A stretch of DNA of 64,000 bases from CAISIP01 sp031396205 (GTDB lineage: Bacteria > Pseudomonadota > Gammaproteobacteria > Burkholderiales > Burkholderiaceae_C), in contig JANNKH010000080.1 of assembly GCA_031396205.1 (NCBI GenBank), positions 20,556 to 84,555 on the forward strand, in the 5' to 3' direction. This document shows positions 8,279-17,480 of this stretch, piece by piece (position 1 is the first letter of the stretch; the number at the start of each line of letters is the position of its first letter). The notes under the pieces are model-generated. The model saw nothing but the letters and a program-made list of their open reading frames with translations, had not been told where the DNA came from and ran no database searches. The translations under genes and the position numbers were made by a program.

Positions 8279-9418
8279 ATGTCGACAACCCCCGCCATGT
8301 CCCAGGACGCGATCATGGATCCGCTTTTCGCGGTATCGAGCAGCGGTAGCCGTCGGGCCGCCAGCGGGTCGGCGACGCTCGAGCACATATCCGACGGCGT
8401 GCGTGAAATCATCGCCGGCGTTGCCGCTGCCAACTCCGTCGCCGAACTCCGGGAGGCCGCGCTGCGCACCGACCGGTTGATCGCGACGTTGCACAGCAAC
8501 GGCGTTGGCATCGGCCTGATCACCGGTCTCGTGTGCGAAGTCAACGACCGGTTACTGGCGCGCCTGTGGGTGGTGCTTGCGCCGGATGAACTGGTTCGCA
8601 ACAGCTGCCTGATGGTGATGGGCAGCGAAGGCCGCGGCGAGCAAACGCTCAAGACAGACCAGGACAATGGATTGCTGCTGCGCGATGGATACCAGTTCGA
8701 CAATCTAGCCGGCCTGGCCGAATCGTTCACGCTGGCACTGCTCGACTTTGGTTATCCGCGTTGCCCGGGCGGCATCATGCTCAGCAATCCGCGCTGGCGC
8801 CAGCACCAGTCGGAATTCCGGGTGTCGATTCGCCGCTGGTGCTACGACGCCGAACCCGATGGCGTGATGCAATTGGCCATCTTGCTTGACGCACGGGCGA
8901 TCGCCGGCGATGCCGGTCTGCTCGACGACGTGAGGGCGCATCTGTGGTCGATCCTTCCCGATTCCGATGCCTTTCTGGCGCGATTTGCCAGCTCGGTCGG
9001 GCAGTTCGACCATTCTGGCGGCGGCTGGTGGCACTGGTTGTCGCCACGCCACGACGGCCACGAGCAGGTCATCGACCTCAAGAAGGCTGGCAGCTTCCAG
9101 ATTGTGCACGGTGCGCGCGCCCTGTCGCTCAAGCACCATGTAGCGGCGGTCTCGACACGTGAACGTCTGCGCGTCCTGGCCAAGCATCACGGCCTTCCGC
9201 CTGCGCTGGCACTGGACCTGCAAGCTGCGCTGGATGTGCTGATCGGCTTGAAGCTCGACCACCATCTGCGCCAGCTTGGGCAGCACCAGAGCCTGGACAA
9301 CCTGGTCAATTTCCGCGACCTGGGAACACTCGACCATGCCAGGCTGGACAGCGTGATGGCCATCGTCAAGGCCTTTCGCAAGCACTTGCAGTTGCATTGT
9401 CCGTTCGACATGCTGTAG
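8279..9418 (+). CDS. DUF294-type putative nucleotidyltransferase
   Basis: This 379-residue protein carries the nucleotidyltransferase core GSEGRGEQTLKTDQDN (residues 115-130), with Asp127 and Asp129 as the likely metal ligands, followed by a C-terminal helical DUF294_C-type region. Family members usually add an N-terminal cyclic-nucleotide domain and two CBS domains, but here only about 110 helical residues precede the catalytic motif. The enzyme resembles the GlnD/protein-PII uridylyltransferase superfamily; its target is unknown. Placement after actP matches a recurring association of this family with acetate uptake or activation. The chosen ATG starts MSTTPAM; an upstream extension is less protein-like. 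Confidence 0.8.
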   Translation: MSTTPAMSQDAIMDPLFAVSSSGSRRAASGSATLEHISDGVREIIAGVAAANSVAELREAALRTDRLIATLHSNGVGIGLITGLVCEVNDRLLARLWVVLAPDELVRNSCLMVMGSEGRGEQTLKTDQDNGLLLRDGYQFDNLAGLAESFTLALLDFGYPRCPGGIMLSNPRWRQHQSEFRVSIRRWCYDAEPDGVMQLAILLDARAIAGDAGLLDDVRAHLWSILPDSDAFLARFASSVGQFDHSGGGWWHWLSPRHDGHEQVIDLKKAGSFQIVHGARALSLKHHVAAVSTRERLRVLAKHHGLPPALALDLQAALDVLIGLKLDHHLRQLGQHQSLDNLVNFRDLGTLDHARLDSVMAIVKAFRKHLQLHCPFDML

Positions 9419-9509
9419 CCACGGCGCCGTCGGCTTGCGATGACTGCCAAGTGCTGGCCGCCGAGCACCGTGTTCAATAAAGCCCGATGTCATATCGACA
9501 TCTGCCGCG

Positions 9510-10295
9510 TCACCCCGCCACCGACACCTGCGCCAACCCTGCATCCACGATCAGGTTCTGGCCGGTGATGCCGTCGCTGTCGTCACTGGCCAGGAACAGC
9601 GTCGAACGCGCTACATGGGTCGAGTCCAGACGGAACTTCAGGCACTGCAGGTCGATGAACTTCTGGTCTTCCTCTGGATTGCGCCAGAGCTGGGTCTGGC
9701 GGTCGGTCACGATCGCGCCGGGCACCAATGCATTGACGCGGATGCCGGCACCGCCGAGCTCGCGCGCCAGCGAGCGGGTCATGCCGGATATGGCCGCCTT
9801 GGAGGTCGTGTAGCCGATCAGGTTGGGCCGTCCACGCATCCAGCTGATCGAGCCCATGTTGATGATGCTGCCGGCAAGCCCGGCGACCTGTAACTGGCGT
9901 GCCACGGTCTGGGTGGCGAACACCTGATGGCGCAAGTTGATGGCCAGGCAGTTGTCCCAGTATTCGGGAGTCAGCTCGTCCAGTGCGTGGCGGTCGTCGC
10001 GCCCGGCATTGTTGACCAGCACCTGGATCGCGCCCCATCGCTCGGCGACGCGGCCCAGCATGGCCTGCAGTGCGGGGATGTCGCGCACATCGCAGGCTTC
10101 GTACATCAATTCGGCCGCACCAGCGGCGCGCAACGCGGCGATCAGCGCGTCGCCGCCATCGGGTTTGGTGCCGCAGAACGCGACCCGGCTGCCTTGTGCG
10201 GCAAACGCACGCACCAGTTCTGCACCGATGCCGGAGGATCCACCGGAGATGAAGACGGTGCGGTTCCAGAGTGAGGGGTAGGGGGTGTAGGTCAT
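9510..10295 (-). CDS. SDR-family NAD(P)-dependent sugar/alcohol dehydrogenase
   Basis: This 261-residue classical short-chain dehydrogenase shows the cofactor loop SGGSSGIGAELVRAF (residues about 17-31), the NNAG motif, the catalytic serine in NMGSISW and the YTTSK catalytic pair. It is the last gene of a minus-strand set that also encodes a Gfo/Idh/MocA oxidoreductase, a Bug receptor, an aldolase and an IlvD/Edd dehydratase. That setting suggests it oxidises a sugar to its lactone or interconverts a keto sugar acid. Substrate is not readable from sequence; sugar (including sulfoquinovose) dehydrogenase is an inference from context. Confidence 0.8.
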   Translation of the reverse strand: MTYTPYPSLWNRTVFISGGSSGIGAELVRAFAAQGSRVAFCGTKPDGGDALIAALRAAGAAELMYEACDVRDIPALQAMLGRVAERWGAIQVLVNNAGRDDRHALDELTPEYWDNCLAINLRHQVFATQTVARQLQVAGLAGSIINMGSISWMRGRPNLIGYTTSKAAISGMTRSLARELGGAGIRVNALVPGAIVTDRQTQLWRNPEEDQKFIDLQCLKFRLDSTHVARSTLFLASDDSDGITGQNLIVDAGLAQVSVAG

Positions 10296-10319
10296 GGCTG
10301 GGTTGTCGTCCGCATCTGC

Positions 10320-11435
10320 CTACCAGCCGGCCGGCAGGATTTCGGACATCGCGATCACCCGTCTTTCGTCGATGCTGCGGTGTGCCGCCAGTCCGGTGGC
10401 CACCGCACGCAGGCCTTCGGCCAGCGTGATGTCGGGTGCCAGGTTCTGTCGGATCGCGTTGGCGAATTTCACATGTTCGACATACGACGCGCCAAAATGG
10501 TTGCCCATGTACTTGATACCGGTATCCCAGATGCGCCGCACCGACACACCTTTGCCGCTGCTGGCGCTCTGGCCCCAGACCTCGCGCTTGCCCCAGTCGT
10601 CACGCCGGCCGTAGCGCAGCGTCATCGACGGCAGCAGCGACTCGAGCTTGCCCTCATTGCCGACCACCGTGATGTGCTCGTTGTCAATCGAGTTCTCGGC
10701 GAACATGCACAGGTCGAGCATCGCGCGTGCGCCGCTGGCATATTCGACGATGGCATAGGCGCTGTCCAGGATGTCGGGTATGTGCCCGCCGTACGACTCG
10801 TCCAGGTGGTTGACCCGCTGCGCGCCCGATGCGAACACCGCCACCGGCGGCTCCCGCAGGATCAGGTCCATCAAATTGAAATAGTGGCAGCATTTCTCGA
10901 CCAGCGTGCCGCCGGTATTGGCGCTAAAGCGGTTCCAGTCGCCCACTTTCGGATAAAACGGTTCGCGGTGTTCGCGGATCGCAACCTGGTGCACGGTGCC
11001 GACCGCGCCGCCATGGGTCATGCGGATCATCTCGGCCACCGGTGGCATGTAGCGGTATTCATGCGCAACCCAAACCATCGCCGTGCGGCCTTTGGCGCGC
11101 TGCACCATTTCCAGGCCGTCCTCGATGCGGGTGCATAGCGGCTTCTCGACCAGAATGTGAGCGTCACCTACCAGTGCATCCATCAGCACCGCGCGGTGGG
11201 TGTGGTTGGGCGTGGCGATCACCAGCGCGTCGCACAGGTTTGCGGCCAGCAGGTCCTGGTGATTGTCGAACAACCGGGCCGGAGCTGGCAGCAGCGCCTG
11301 GCCGGCCTCCCGGCTGGCCTGGTTGTCGTCAGCGATCGCGGTCACCACGCAACCGTCGATCATCTTGATGTTCTCGATGTGTTCGCGGCCCATACTGCCG
11401 CAACCGATGATGCCATAGCGGATTACGTGTGTCAT
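10320..11435 (-). CDS. Gfo/Idh/MocA family oxidoreductase
   Basis: This 371-residue protein has the N-terminal Rossmann motif YGIIGCGSMGREHIENI, the EKPLCTRIEDGLEMV segment (Glu-Lys-Pro, with the catalytic lysine) and the C-terminal sheet domain of the glucose-fructose oxidoreductase/inositol dehydrogenase family. Members oxidise or reduce sugars, inositols or their derivatives with NAD(P). It sits 24 bases upstream of the SDR gene in transcription order and about 115 bases after the Bug receptor gene, so it is probably part of the same catabolic operon. The true sugar substrate is unknown. Confidence 0.85.
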   Translation of the reverse strand: MTHVIRYGIIGCGSMGREHIENIKMIDGCVVTAIADDNQASREAGQALLPAPARLFDNHQDLLAANLCDALVIATPNHTHRAVLMDALVGDAHILVEKPLCTRIEDGLEMVQRAKGRTAMVWVAHEYRYMPPVAEMIRMTHGGAVGTVHQVAIREHREPFYPKVGDWNRFSANTGGTLVEKCCHYFNLMDLILREPPVAVFASGAQRVNHLDESYGGHIPDILDSAYAIVEYASGARAMLDLCMFAENSIDNEHITVVGNEGKLESLLPSMTLRYGRRDDWGKREVWGQSASSGKGVSVRRIWDTGIKYMGNHFGASYVEHVKFANAIRQNLAPDITLAEGLRAVATGLAAHRSIDERRVIAMSEILPAGW

Positions 11436-11551
11436 AGGGTGTGTCCGAAAAACAGTTCACGCCAGCCGCAGTGCCGATGGTCCGGGTCAGGCGTGTGCAT
11501 TGTGCCGCAGCGCACCCAACCGCGAAAGCCTGCGTGGTGCGTGCGCGACCG

Positions 11552-12556
11552 TCAGTCGAGCGTCGCTCCGGAGGCCTTGATCACCGGCACCCAGCGGTCG
11601 ATCTCGGCGGTGAGGAAGGCGGTGAACTCCTGCGGACCTTTTTCCATGATGGCGCTGCCGTTGGCGGCGAATTTCTGGCGCACGTCGGGCTTGGCCAGTG
11701 TCTCGTGGATAGCTTTGGAAATGCGGTCGACAACGTCCTTGGGCATGCCGGCCGGGCCGACGATGCCCTGCCAGCCCGAGGTCTCCAGCCTCGGGAAACC
11801 CGCTTCCTTGGCGGTCGGCACGTTGGGCAGAGCGGCTACACGCTGTGCATCGGTCACATACAGCGCCTTGAGCCGGCCGCTCTGGATGTGCTGCAGCAGC
11901 ACGGTTGAGACATCGACCAGCAGGTTGGTCTGCCCGCCTATCAAATCCTGCACCGCGGGCGCGGACCCTTTGTACGGCACGTGGACCAGCTTGGTGCCGG
12001 TAATCTGGTTCAGCATCTCGCCGTTGAGGTGGGTGATGGAGCCGGCACCGCCCGATGCGAAGTTCGCCTTGGCCGGGTTTGCCTTGGCCCAGGCGATGAA
12101 TTCAGCCAGTGTGTTGGCCGGGTGGCTGGCCGGTACGGCAGCGATGAAGCCCGAACCGGACGTCTGGTGGATGTAGGTGAAATCCTTCTGCACATCAAAA
12201 GGTTTTTTCGACACCATGTGGGGCGCCAGCACGAACGGCCCGATATTGGCCACCAAGATGGTGTAGCCATCGGGCGCGGCGCGGGTCAATTCGCCCGCCG
12301 CCAGCACGCCGCCGGCACCGGGTTTGTACTCGACGATGACTTGCTGCCCCAATGCCTCCTGCAGTCCGGGTTGCAGGTTGCGGGCGACCGCATCGATGCC
12401 ACCGCCGGGCGGAAAACCGACCACCAGCTTGATAGGCTTGGACGGCCAGGCCTGTGCGAGCGCCTGGCCACCCAGGCTCGCCAACACCATCGCGGTGGCC
12501 CAAGCGATCATGAATGTTCGCCGGCGTGCGCCGGCAAGGGTCGGAAACGGATCCAT
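11552..12556 (-). CDS. Bug/TctC-type periplasmic solute-binding protein
   Basis: This is a 334-residue periplasmic receptor of the tripartite tricarboxylate transporter (TTT) family. It has a signal peptide ending LGGQALAQ, then the family signature WPSKPIKLVVGFPPGGGID and the NKPGAGG-like loop VEYKPGAGGVLAAGEL. The start chosen (ATG at 12556) has an AAAGGA ribosome site seven bases upstream, and it leaves a clean ten-base gap to the aldolase gene. No TctA or TctB membrane subunits occur in the window, as is common for the many orphan Bug proteins of Burkholderiales. The operon context suggests it binds a sugar acid or other carboxylate feeding the dehydratase and aldolase. Confidence 0.88.
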   Translation of the reverse strand: MDPFPTLAGARRRTFMIAWATAMVLASLGGQALAQAWPSKPIKLVVGFPPGGGIDAVARNLQPGLQEALGQQVIVEYKPGAGGVLAAGELTRAAPDGYTILVANIGPFVLAPHMVSKKPFDVQKDFTYIHQTSGSGFIAAVPASHPANTLAEFIAWAKANPAKANFASGGAGSITHLNGEMLNQITGTKLVHVPYKGSAPAVQDLIGGQTNLLVDVSTVLLQHIQSGRLKALYVTDAQRVAALPNVPTAKEAGFPRLETSGWQGIVGPAGMPKDVVDRISKAIHETLAKPDVRQKFAANGSAIMEKGPQEFTAFLTAEIDRWVPVIKASGATLD

Positions 12557-12566
12557 GGAAGTCCTT

Positions 12567-13364
12567 TCAGTAACCGGTGGTGTTGACATGCACTTGCTGT
12601 GAACGGATCGTGGACAGCACGGCCGCGCTTTGCCGCATCATCAATCCGAGATCGGAGGCGCAGCCGATGTAGTCGATGCCCGCTTGGCGATAGGTGGCCA
12701 CCCCCTCGGGCGTGCCGGCGACACTTCCGACCGGCTTGCCGGCGGCATGGCAGCGCTGCACCGCCTTGGTCATCGCCGCAACGACATCCGGGTGCATCGG
12801 ATTGCCGACATGGCCCATCGCGCCGCTCAGGTCGCCCGGGCCGAGAAAGATCGAGTCGACGCCCTCCACTGCCGCGATCGCATCGACCTGCGCCAAAGCC
12901 TGTGGTGTCTCGATCTGCACCACGACGCTGATGGCCTCGTTGGCGACCTTGAAATAATCCTGGACGGTGCCAAAGCGCGATCCGCGGCTCATCGCGGCCA
13001 TGCCGCGCACGCCCTGGGGTGCGTATTTGCAGGCAGCCACCGCCTTGCGGGCTTCGTCGGCGTTTTGCACGAATGGAAACATCACGGTCTGCGCGCCCGC
13101 GTCGAGCACGCGCTTGACCATCACGGTGTCGTTCCACGGCACACGCGTGATCGCAAGCATCGGCGTTCCGGCAACAGCCTGCAGCATGCGCACCAGGTCG
13201 TCCAGGTCCAGCGGGGTGTGTTCCATGTCGACCACGGCCCAGTCGAATCCGACGCAGCCCAGTGCCTCGGCCAACAACGGGGATGCGGCCATCGCGAAGG
13301 TGCCAACCGCGTAGCCGGCCGGCAGATCGGTGCGCGCGAGAAGGGTCTTGAAGGGGTTGTTCAT
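12567..13364 (-). CDS. HpcH/HpaI family class II 2-keto-3-deoxy acid aldolase
   Basis: This 265-residue metal-dependent aldolase cleaves a 2-keto-3-deoxy sugar acid to pyruvate and an aldehyde. The early DMEHTPLDLDDLVR carries the catalytic histidine. VVQIETPQAL provides the glutamate metal ligand and FLGPGDLSGAMG the aspartate, both standard for the family. GVRGMAAMSRGSRFG corresponds to the conserved arginine loop. Its gene lies 14 bases after the IlvD/Edd dehydratase, which would make the substrate. If the operon degrades a sulfo-sugar, this would be the step giving pyruvate and 3-sulfolactaldehyde; rhamnonate- or fuconate-type substrates are equally compatible with sequence alone. Confidence 0.88.
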   Translation of the reverse strand: MNNPFKTLLARTDLPAGYAVGTFAMAASPLLAEALGCVGFDWAVVDMEHTPLDLDDLVRMLQAVAGTPMLAITRVPWNDTVMVKRVLDAGAQTVMFPFVQNADEARKAVAACKYAPQGVRGMAAMSRGSRFGTVQDYFKVANEAISVVVQIETPQALAQVDAIAAVEGVDSIFLGPGDLSGAMGHVGNPMHPDVVAAMTKAVQRCHAAGKPVGSVAGTPEGVATYRQAGIDYIGCASDLGLMMRQSAAVLSTIRSQQVHVNTTGY

Positions 13365-13378
13365 GGCGTTGCGATGGT

Positions 13379-15124
13379 TCAGAAAATGACAGGTTCGGCG
13401 GTCGGCTGCGTGCCGTGCAGGAAATCGAAGTCGCAGCCTTCATGGGCCTGCGTCACATGCTGCTGGTAAAGCCAGGTGAAGCCGCGCAGGAAGGGTTGCA
13501 CCGGCGCGGTCCAGGCCGCGCGCCGGCGCGCCAGTTCTGCGTCGGAGACCTCCAGTTGCAGACTGCGTGCCGCCACGTCAAGCGTGATCGTGTCCCCGGT
13601 CTGCACCAGCGCCAGCGGTCCGCCAACTGCGCTCTCGGGCGATATGTGCAGCACGCAACTGCCGTAGTGGGTGCCGCTCATGCGGGCATCGGAGAGGCGC
13701 AGCATGTCGCGCACTCCGACCTTGAGCAGTTTTTGGGGAATTGGCAGGTTGCCCCATTCGGGCATGCCGGGCGCGCCGACCGGACCCGCGTTGCGCAGCA
13801 CCAGCACCGTGTTGGCGTCGCAGTCCAGGTTGGGGTCGGCCATGGCGGCCAGCATCTGCGGCTGGTTGTCGAATACCAGCGCCTTGCCGCGGTGGCGCAG
13901 CAACTTGGGCGATGCGGCGCTGGGTTTGATGACGGCGCCGTCGGGCGCCAGGTTGCCGCGCAGCACCGCCAGTGCGCCGGCCTCGCTGACCGGCCGTTCG
14001 AGGGGACGGATCACGTCCGGATCCAGCACGAGTGCACCGGCGATGTTGTCGGCGATGCTGCGGCCGTTCACTGTCAGGGCGTCGGTTGCCAGGTGCTGCC
14101 GGATCTGCTGCATCAACGCCGGCAGTCCGCCCGCGTAGTAGAAATCTTCCATCAACCGGTCGCCGCTGGGAAAAAGATTGGCCAGTACCGGCACCTTGCG
14201 ACCCATGGCGTCGAGGTCGTCGAGCGTGAGCGGGATGCCGGCGCGGCGCGCCATTGCGATGATATGCACAGCCGCGTTGGTGGAGCCACCCAGGGCCATC
14301 TGAACAGCGAGCGCGTTCTGGAAACTGCCGGCGGTCAGCAGCCGTGAGGGCTTGAGGTCTTCCCAGACCATGCCGACGATGCGTTCGCCGCAGTCGGTGG
14401 CCATGCGGATATGGGCCGAGTCCATCGCCGGGATCGAACTGGCACCGGGCAGCGTAAGGCCCAGTGCCTCGGTGATGCTGGTCATTGTCGAGGCCGTGCC
14501 CATGGTGTTGCAGGTGCCGGGTGTGCGCGTCATGCGCGACTCCATATGCTGCCACTGCTGCGCATCGATGTTGCCGGCCTGGTATTCGTCCCAGAACATG
14601 CGCGTGTGGGTGCCTGCGCCGACGACTCTGGATACGCCGCCTTGCACATGGCGGTCGTTGAGCATGGGCCCCGCAGGGCAGAAAATGGCGGGTATGTCCA
14701 TGCTGATCGCGCCCATCAGCGTGCCGGGGGTGGTCTTGTCGCAACCGGCCAGCAGCACCACGCCGTCACACGGCAGGCTGCGCAACAACTCTTCCACCTC
14801 CATCGCCAGGAAGTTGCGGTACAGCATGGTGGTGGGCTTGACCATGACCTCGCCCAGGCTCATCGCCGGTAGCTCGACCGGAAAGCCGCCAGCCATCAGG
14901 ATGCCGCGCTTGACGGCCTCGGCCCGCTCGCGCAGGTGCGCGTGGCAGGGCGAGAGGTCGCTCCAGGTGTTGATGATCGCGATGATCGGACGCTCCATCA
15001 CGTCCGCGCGGCGCACACCCTGCTGCTGCATGCGCTGGCGATGGGCAAATCCGCGCATGCCGGTGTCGGCAAACCAGCGCCGGCTGCGCAGGTCACTCAG
15101 GGTTTTGGAGGGGGGTGTTTTCAC
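13379..15124 (-). CDS. IlvD/Edd family sugar-acid dehydratase
   Basis: This 581-residue iron-sulfur dehydratase converts a sugar acid to its 2-keto-3-deoxy form. The three cluster cysteines are visible: Cys60 in WSDLSPCHAH, Cys128 in LLAGCDKTTPG and Cys205 in TPGTCNTMGTA. The active-site serine segment SDARMSGT lies near residue 475. The RSRRWF start and overall pattern resemble arabinonate/sugar-acid dehydratases more than biosynthetic IlvD. Translation appears to start at GTG. It is first in a minus-strand operon with aldolase, Bug receptor and two dehydrogenases, and a palindromic operator lies just upstream. Substrate candidates are an aldonate, or 6-deoxy-6-sulfogluconate if the sulfo-ED idea is right. 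Confidence 0.88.
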   Translation of the reverse strand: MKTPPSKTLSDLRSRRWFADTGMRGFAHRQRMQQQGVRRADVMERPIIAIINTWSDLSPCHAHLRERAEAVKRGILMAGGFPVELPAMSLGEVMVKPTTMLYRNFLAMEVEELLRSLPCDGVVLLAGCDKTTPGTLMGAISMDIPAIFCPAGPMLNDRHVQGGVSRVVGAGTHTRMFWDEYQAGNIDAQQWQHMESRMTRTPGTCNTMGTASTMTSITEALGLTLPGASSIPAMDSAHIRMATDCGERIVGMVWEDLKPSRLLTAGSFQNALAVQMALGGSTNAAVHIIAMARRAGIPLTLDDLDAMGRKVPVLANLFPSGDRLMEDFYYAGGLPALMQQIRQHLATDALTVNGRSIADNIAGALVLDPDVIRPLERPVSEAGALAVLRGNLAPDGAVIKPSAASPKLLRHRGKALVFDNQPQMLAAMADPNLDCDANTVLVLRNAGPVGAPGMPEWGNLPIPQKLLKVGVRDMLRLSDARMSGTHYGSCVLHISPESAVGGPLALVQTGDTITLDVAARSLQLEVSDAELARRRAAWTAPVQPFLRGFTWLYQQHVTQAHEGCDFDFLHGTQPTAEPVIF

Positions 15125-15140
15125 GGATGGACTGCATTGC

Positions 15141-15154
15141 TGTTAGCGCTAACA
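15141..15154. promoter_or_regulatory. Palindromic operator for the adjacent LacI-type regulator
   Basis: TGTTAGCGCTAACA is a perfect 14-bp palindrome with a central CG, the form typical of LacI/GalR/GntR-type operators. It lies in the 57-bp gap between the divergent dehydratase operon and the LacI regulator gene, so it could control both directions. Confidence 0.75.
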
Positions 15155-15181
15155 TTATCGGGTAGATGCCCCACTGTCATC

Positions 15182-16282
15182 ATGGCAAACCCTAATAAGT
15201 CATTCCTGTCAGCTGCGGGCATGCAGAGTCCCGCCGCTGTCGGAGCACAAGCAGTGCGCGGGCGCAGCCACGGACGGGCCACGCAGGCCACCGTCGCTGC
15301 GCAGGCGGGTGTGACCACCATGACGGTATCGCGTTTCCTGCGATCGCCCGACCGGGTGGCCAGCGATACCGCCGACAAGATTCGGGCCGCGTTGGAGATC
15401 ACCGGCTACACGCCGAACAAGAACGCCGGCATGCTGGCGGGCCGGCGTTCGAGCATCGTGGCCGTGATCGTTCCGAGCATTGCAAGCTCGACCTTTTCGG
15501 AGACCGTGCAGGCGCTCAGCGACGGTTTGCAGGCGTATGAGCTCGAACTGCTGCTGGCCTCGACCAACTACAGCCTGGAGCGCGAAGAGCATCAGATACG
15601 GGCTGTGCTGGCCTGGTCGCCGTCAGCGCTGGTGGTGACCGGCCGCGCCCACACCCCCGCGGCCCGCGCGTTGTTGCGCCAGGCACAGGCATCGGGCTTG
15701 CCGGTGGTCGAGATCTGGGACTTCGACGCGCGTGACACCGGGTTTGTGCAGATCGGATTCAGCCACGCGCTGGTCGGCGAGCTGATGGCAGGGCACCTGC
15801 TGTCGCGAGGCTACCGCGACCTGATCTATGTTGACAACAGCGTGCCGCAGGACCTGCGTGCGCATGAGCGCGGCAAGGCCTTTGTCCGCGCCGCTCGCAC
15901 GGCAAGAGCGCAGGTGCGGGTGCTCCGGATGCCGCGACTGGAGCCGATGGCTGCGGGTCGAGCGGTGCTGCGGCAACTGCAGGCCGATGGATTGCCGCGT
16001 GCAATGGCCTTTGCGAGCGACTTTCCCGCCGCTGGCGCGTGGCTGCAGGCACAGGAGACCGGCGTTGCAGTGCCGGGTCAACTCGCCGTGCTGGGATTTG
16101 GCGACTATCCGATCGCAGCCCAACTCGGCGCTGGCCTGTCCACGGTCAGCGTCGACCGCCAGTCGCTGGGAACGATCTGCGCCAGGCAGGTGCTGGCGAT
16201 GTTGTATCCGGATGCGGCGCCGGCTGTTTCGGCGCTCCAGCGCGAGATCCTGCCGCGCGTCGTGGAGCGGGGCAGCACCTGA
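15182..16282 (+). CDS. LacI-family transcriptional regulator
   Basis: This 366-residue regulator starts with a longer than usual N-terminal arm (about 32 residues). The helix-turn-helix and hinge follow, ATQATVAAQAGVTTMTVSRF through YTPNKNAGMLAGRRSS, and then a periplasmic-binding-protein-like effector domain. It is divergent from the dehydratase-aldolase operon with a perfect palindrome in between, the classic arrangement of a local repressor that senses a pathway sugar acid. An upstream in-frame extension into the dehydratase gene is rejected because it has no regulator-like content and the ATG at 15182 gives a sensible protein. Effector identity is unknown. Confidence 0.9.
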   Translation: MANPNKSFLSAAGMQSPAAVGAQAVRGRSHGRATQATVAAQAGVTTMTVSRFLRSPDRVASDTADKIRAALEITGYTPNKNAGMLAGRRSSIVAVIVPSIASSTFSETVQALSDGLQAYELELLLASTNYSLEREEHQIRAVLAWSPSALVVTGRAHTPAARALLRQAQASGLPVVEIWDFDARDTGFVQIGFSHALVGELMAGHLLSRGYRDLIYVDNSVPQDLRAHERGKAFVRAARTARAQVRVLRMPRLEPMAAGRAVLRQLQADGLPRAMAFASDFPAAGAWLQAQETGVAVPGQLAVLGFGDYPIAAQLGAGLSTVSVDRQSLGTICARQVLAMLYPDAAPAVSALQREILPRVVERGST

Positions 16283-16588
16283 GGCTTTACAGGTCCGGCT
16301 TTGTAAGCTGTTGGCCGAGCTGGGTCCGCTGAAGGCGCAGTGCCCGAGGCTTCGCACCAGCTGTCAATCATTACCGGACAGCCACCACGATCGATCGGCT
16401 TCTTGTGCTTGCGGGGCAGTCCATAGGTGGCCAGCTTGGCCACAACGGCGCTCGGTGGCGGGTTGGGAGCCGGGGTATTACTGCGGAACCCTGAACGAGT
16501 CGATGATCTGATTGGAATCGCGCTGGTAACCGGGCCAAGAGTCGCGATGCTTCTGGGCATCGATCAGATACGCGTGTAGCCGGCTGGG
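16283..16588. other. 306-bp gap without a recognisable gene
   Basis: Only short reading frames occur. On the minus strand a stretch reading GYQRDSNQIIDSFRVPQ before a stop (about 16490-16575) looks protein-like but lacks a start and a partner domain, so it may be the tail of a lost gene. With the broken methyltransferase next to it, this segment appears to be decayed DNA between two catabolic operons. Confidence 0.4.
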
Positions 16589-17226
16589 TCAGGCACCCCT
16601 TCGCCCCGCCCGGCGTCTTTGGGCGACGCCTTTGACGGCCCATGCCATGGCCGCGCAGGACCCGGGTCCGTCTGGCTCCCCGTCCACGTACGCTGCCCGA
16701 ACAGCGCGCTCCAGCGGACCGCGTTCGTCTACGCTCAGGCTGGCTACATACTTGGCACCTGGACCATCCCTTCCGAGATAGGGTGCCCAGTAGCAGGCGA
16801 AAGTCGCGTACTCCATACGGGTGTGGAGCACGGTCTCGGCCACGTCGACAAAGCCGGCGCTGCGCCAGGCCGCGGCAAGTTCGCCGGGTCGCGTCAGCAG
16901 CGAGAGAACACGATCGAACAGGCGATCCGGATACGTGAGCGCACAGGCATCGCCTACCTGGAACTCGAGCCGTGGATGCGGATTTCGGGATCTGGCGCAG
17001 TCGATGTAGACCGGTGCAATATCGATGCCGTGTACGGTGGCGCCAACCGAGCGCTCCATTACCGCGGCCGCCAAATGGCCTGTTCCGCATCCCACGTCCA
17101 GGACGTACTCGGCGTCACGCGTTCCAACATAGTCGAGAAAGGGATTGGCCAGACGGCGGCTCCGCCGTCCAAGTTCAGTTCATAGCCATCGCCGCCTGTT
17201 GCCAAGAACGTCGAGGAAGTCGTCAC
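16589..17226 (-). pseudogene. Broken class I SAM-dependent methyltransferase
   Basis: The conserved motif I (EYVLDVGCGTGHLAAAV) and the following HGIDIAPVYIDCARSR and FQVGDACAL segments identify a class I methyltransferase. Two lesions are visible. Near 17180 the N-terminal part (from a GTG at 17226, ending GGDGYELN) and the main frame (LGRRSRRLANPFLDYVG) are one base out of register. Near 16890 the sequence jumps from DRVLSLL directly to TRPGELAAAWRSAGFVDV, so the middle of the catalytic domain, normally several dozen residues, is missing. The C-terminal part ends normally. It is judged non-functional; the ancestral substrate is unknown. Confidence 0.75.
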
Positions 17227-17480
17227 GGCCTGCTCCCCGGATGGTGGGTGATGCTTAACGACGCTGTCCGGGATTCCCGAATGCAATGGTCAGAAGTCGC
17301 GTCGGCGCATCCGGCGATGGCGCGATGCGCATCATCGCCTCGGCGCTGATCCTGTGGTGCTTCACGCCGCCATTGTGCTTCCGATGCGGCGATTCGGGTC
17401 GTCCCGCGCCTGCCAGTTGCCTTGATCAGCGCCACAGGTTGGGGGCCTGCACCGCATGGCTGGTCAGACCCTCCAATTTC

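Noticed and set aside
16283..16588. Insertion sequence or transposase remnant
   Set aside because: Short frames here resemble no transposase that I can recognise, and no terminal inverted repeats or target duplication were found.
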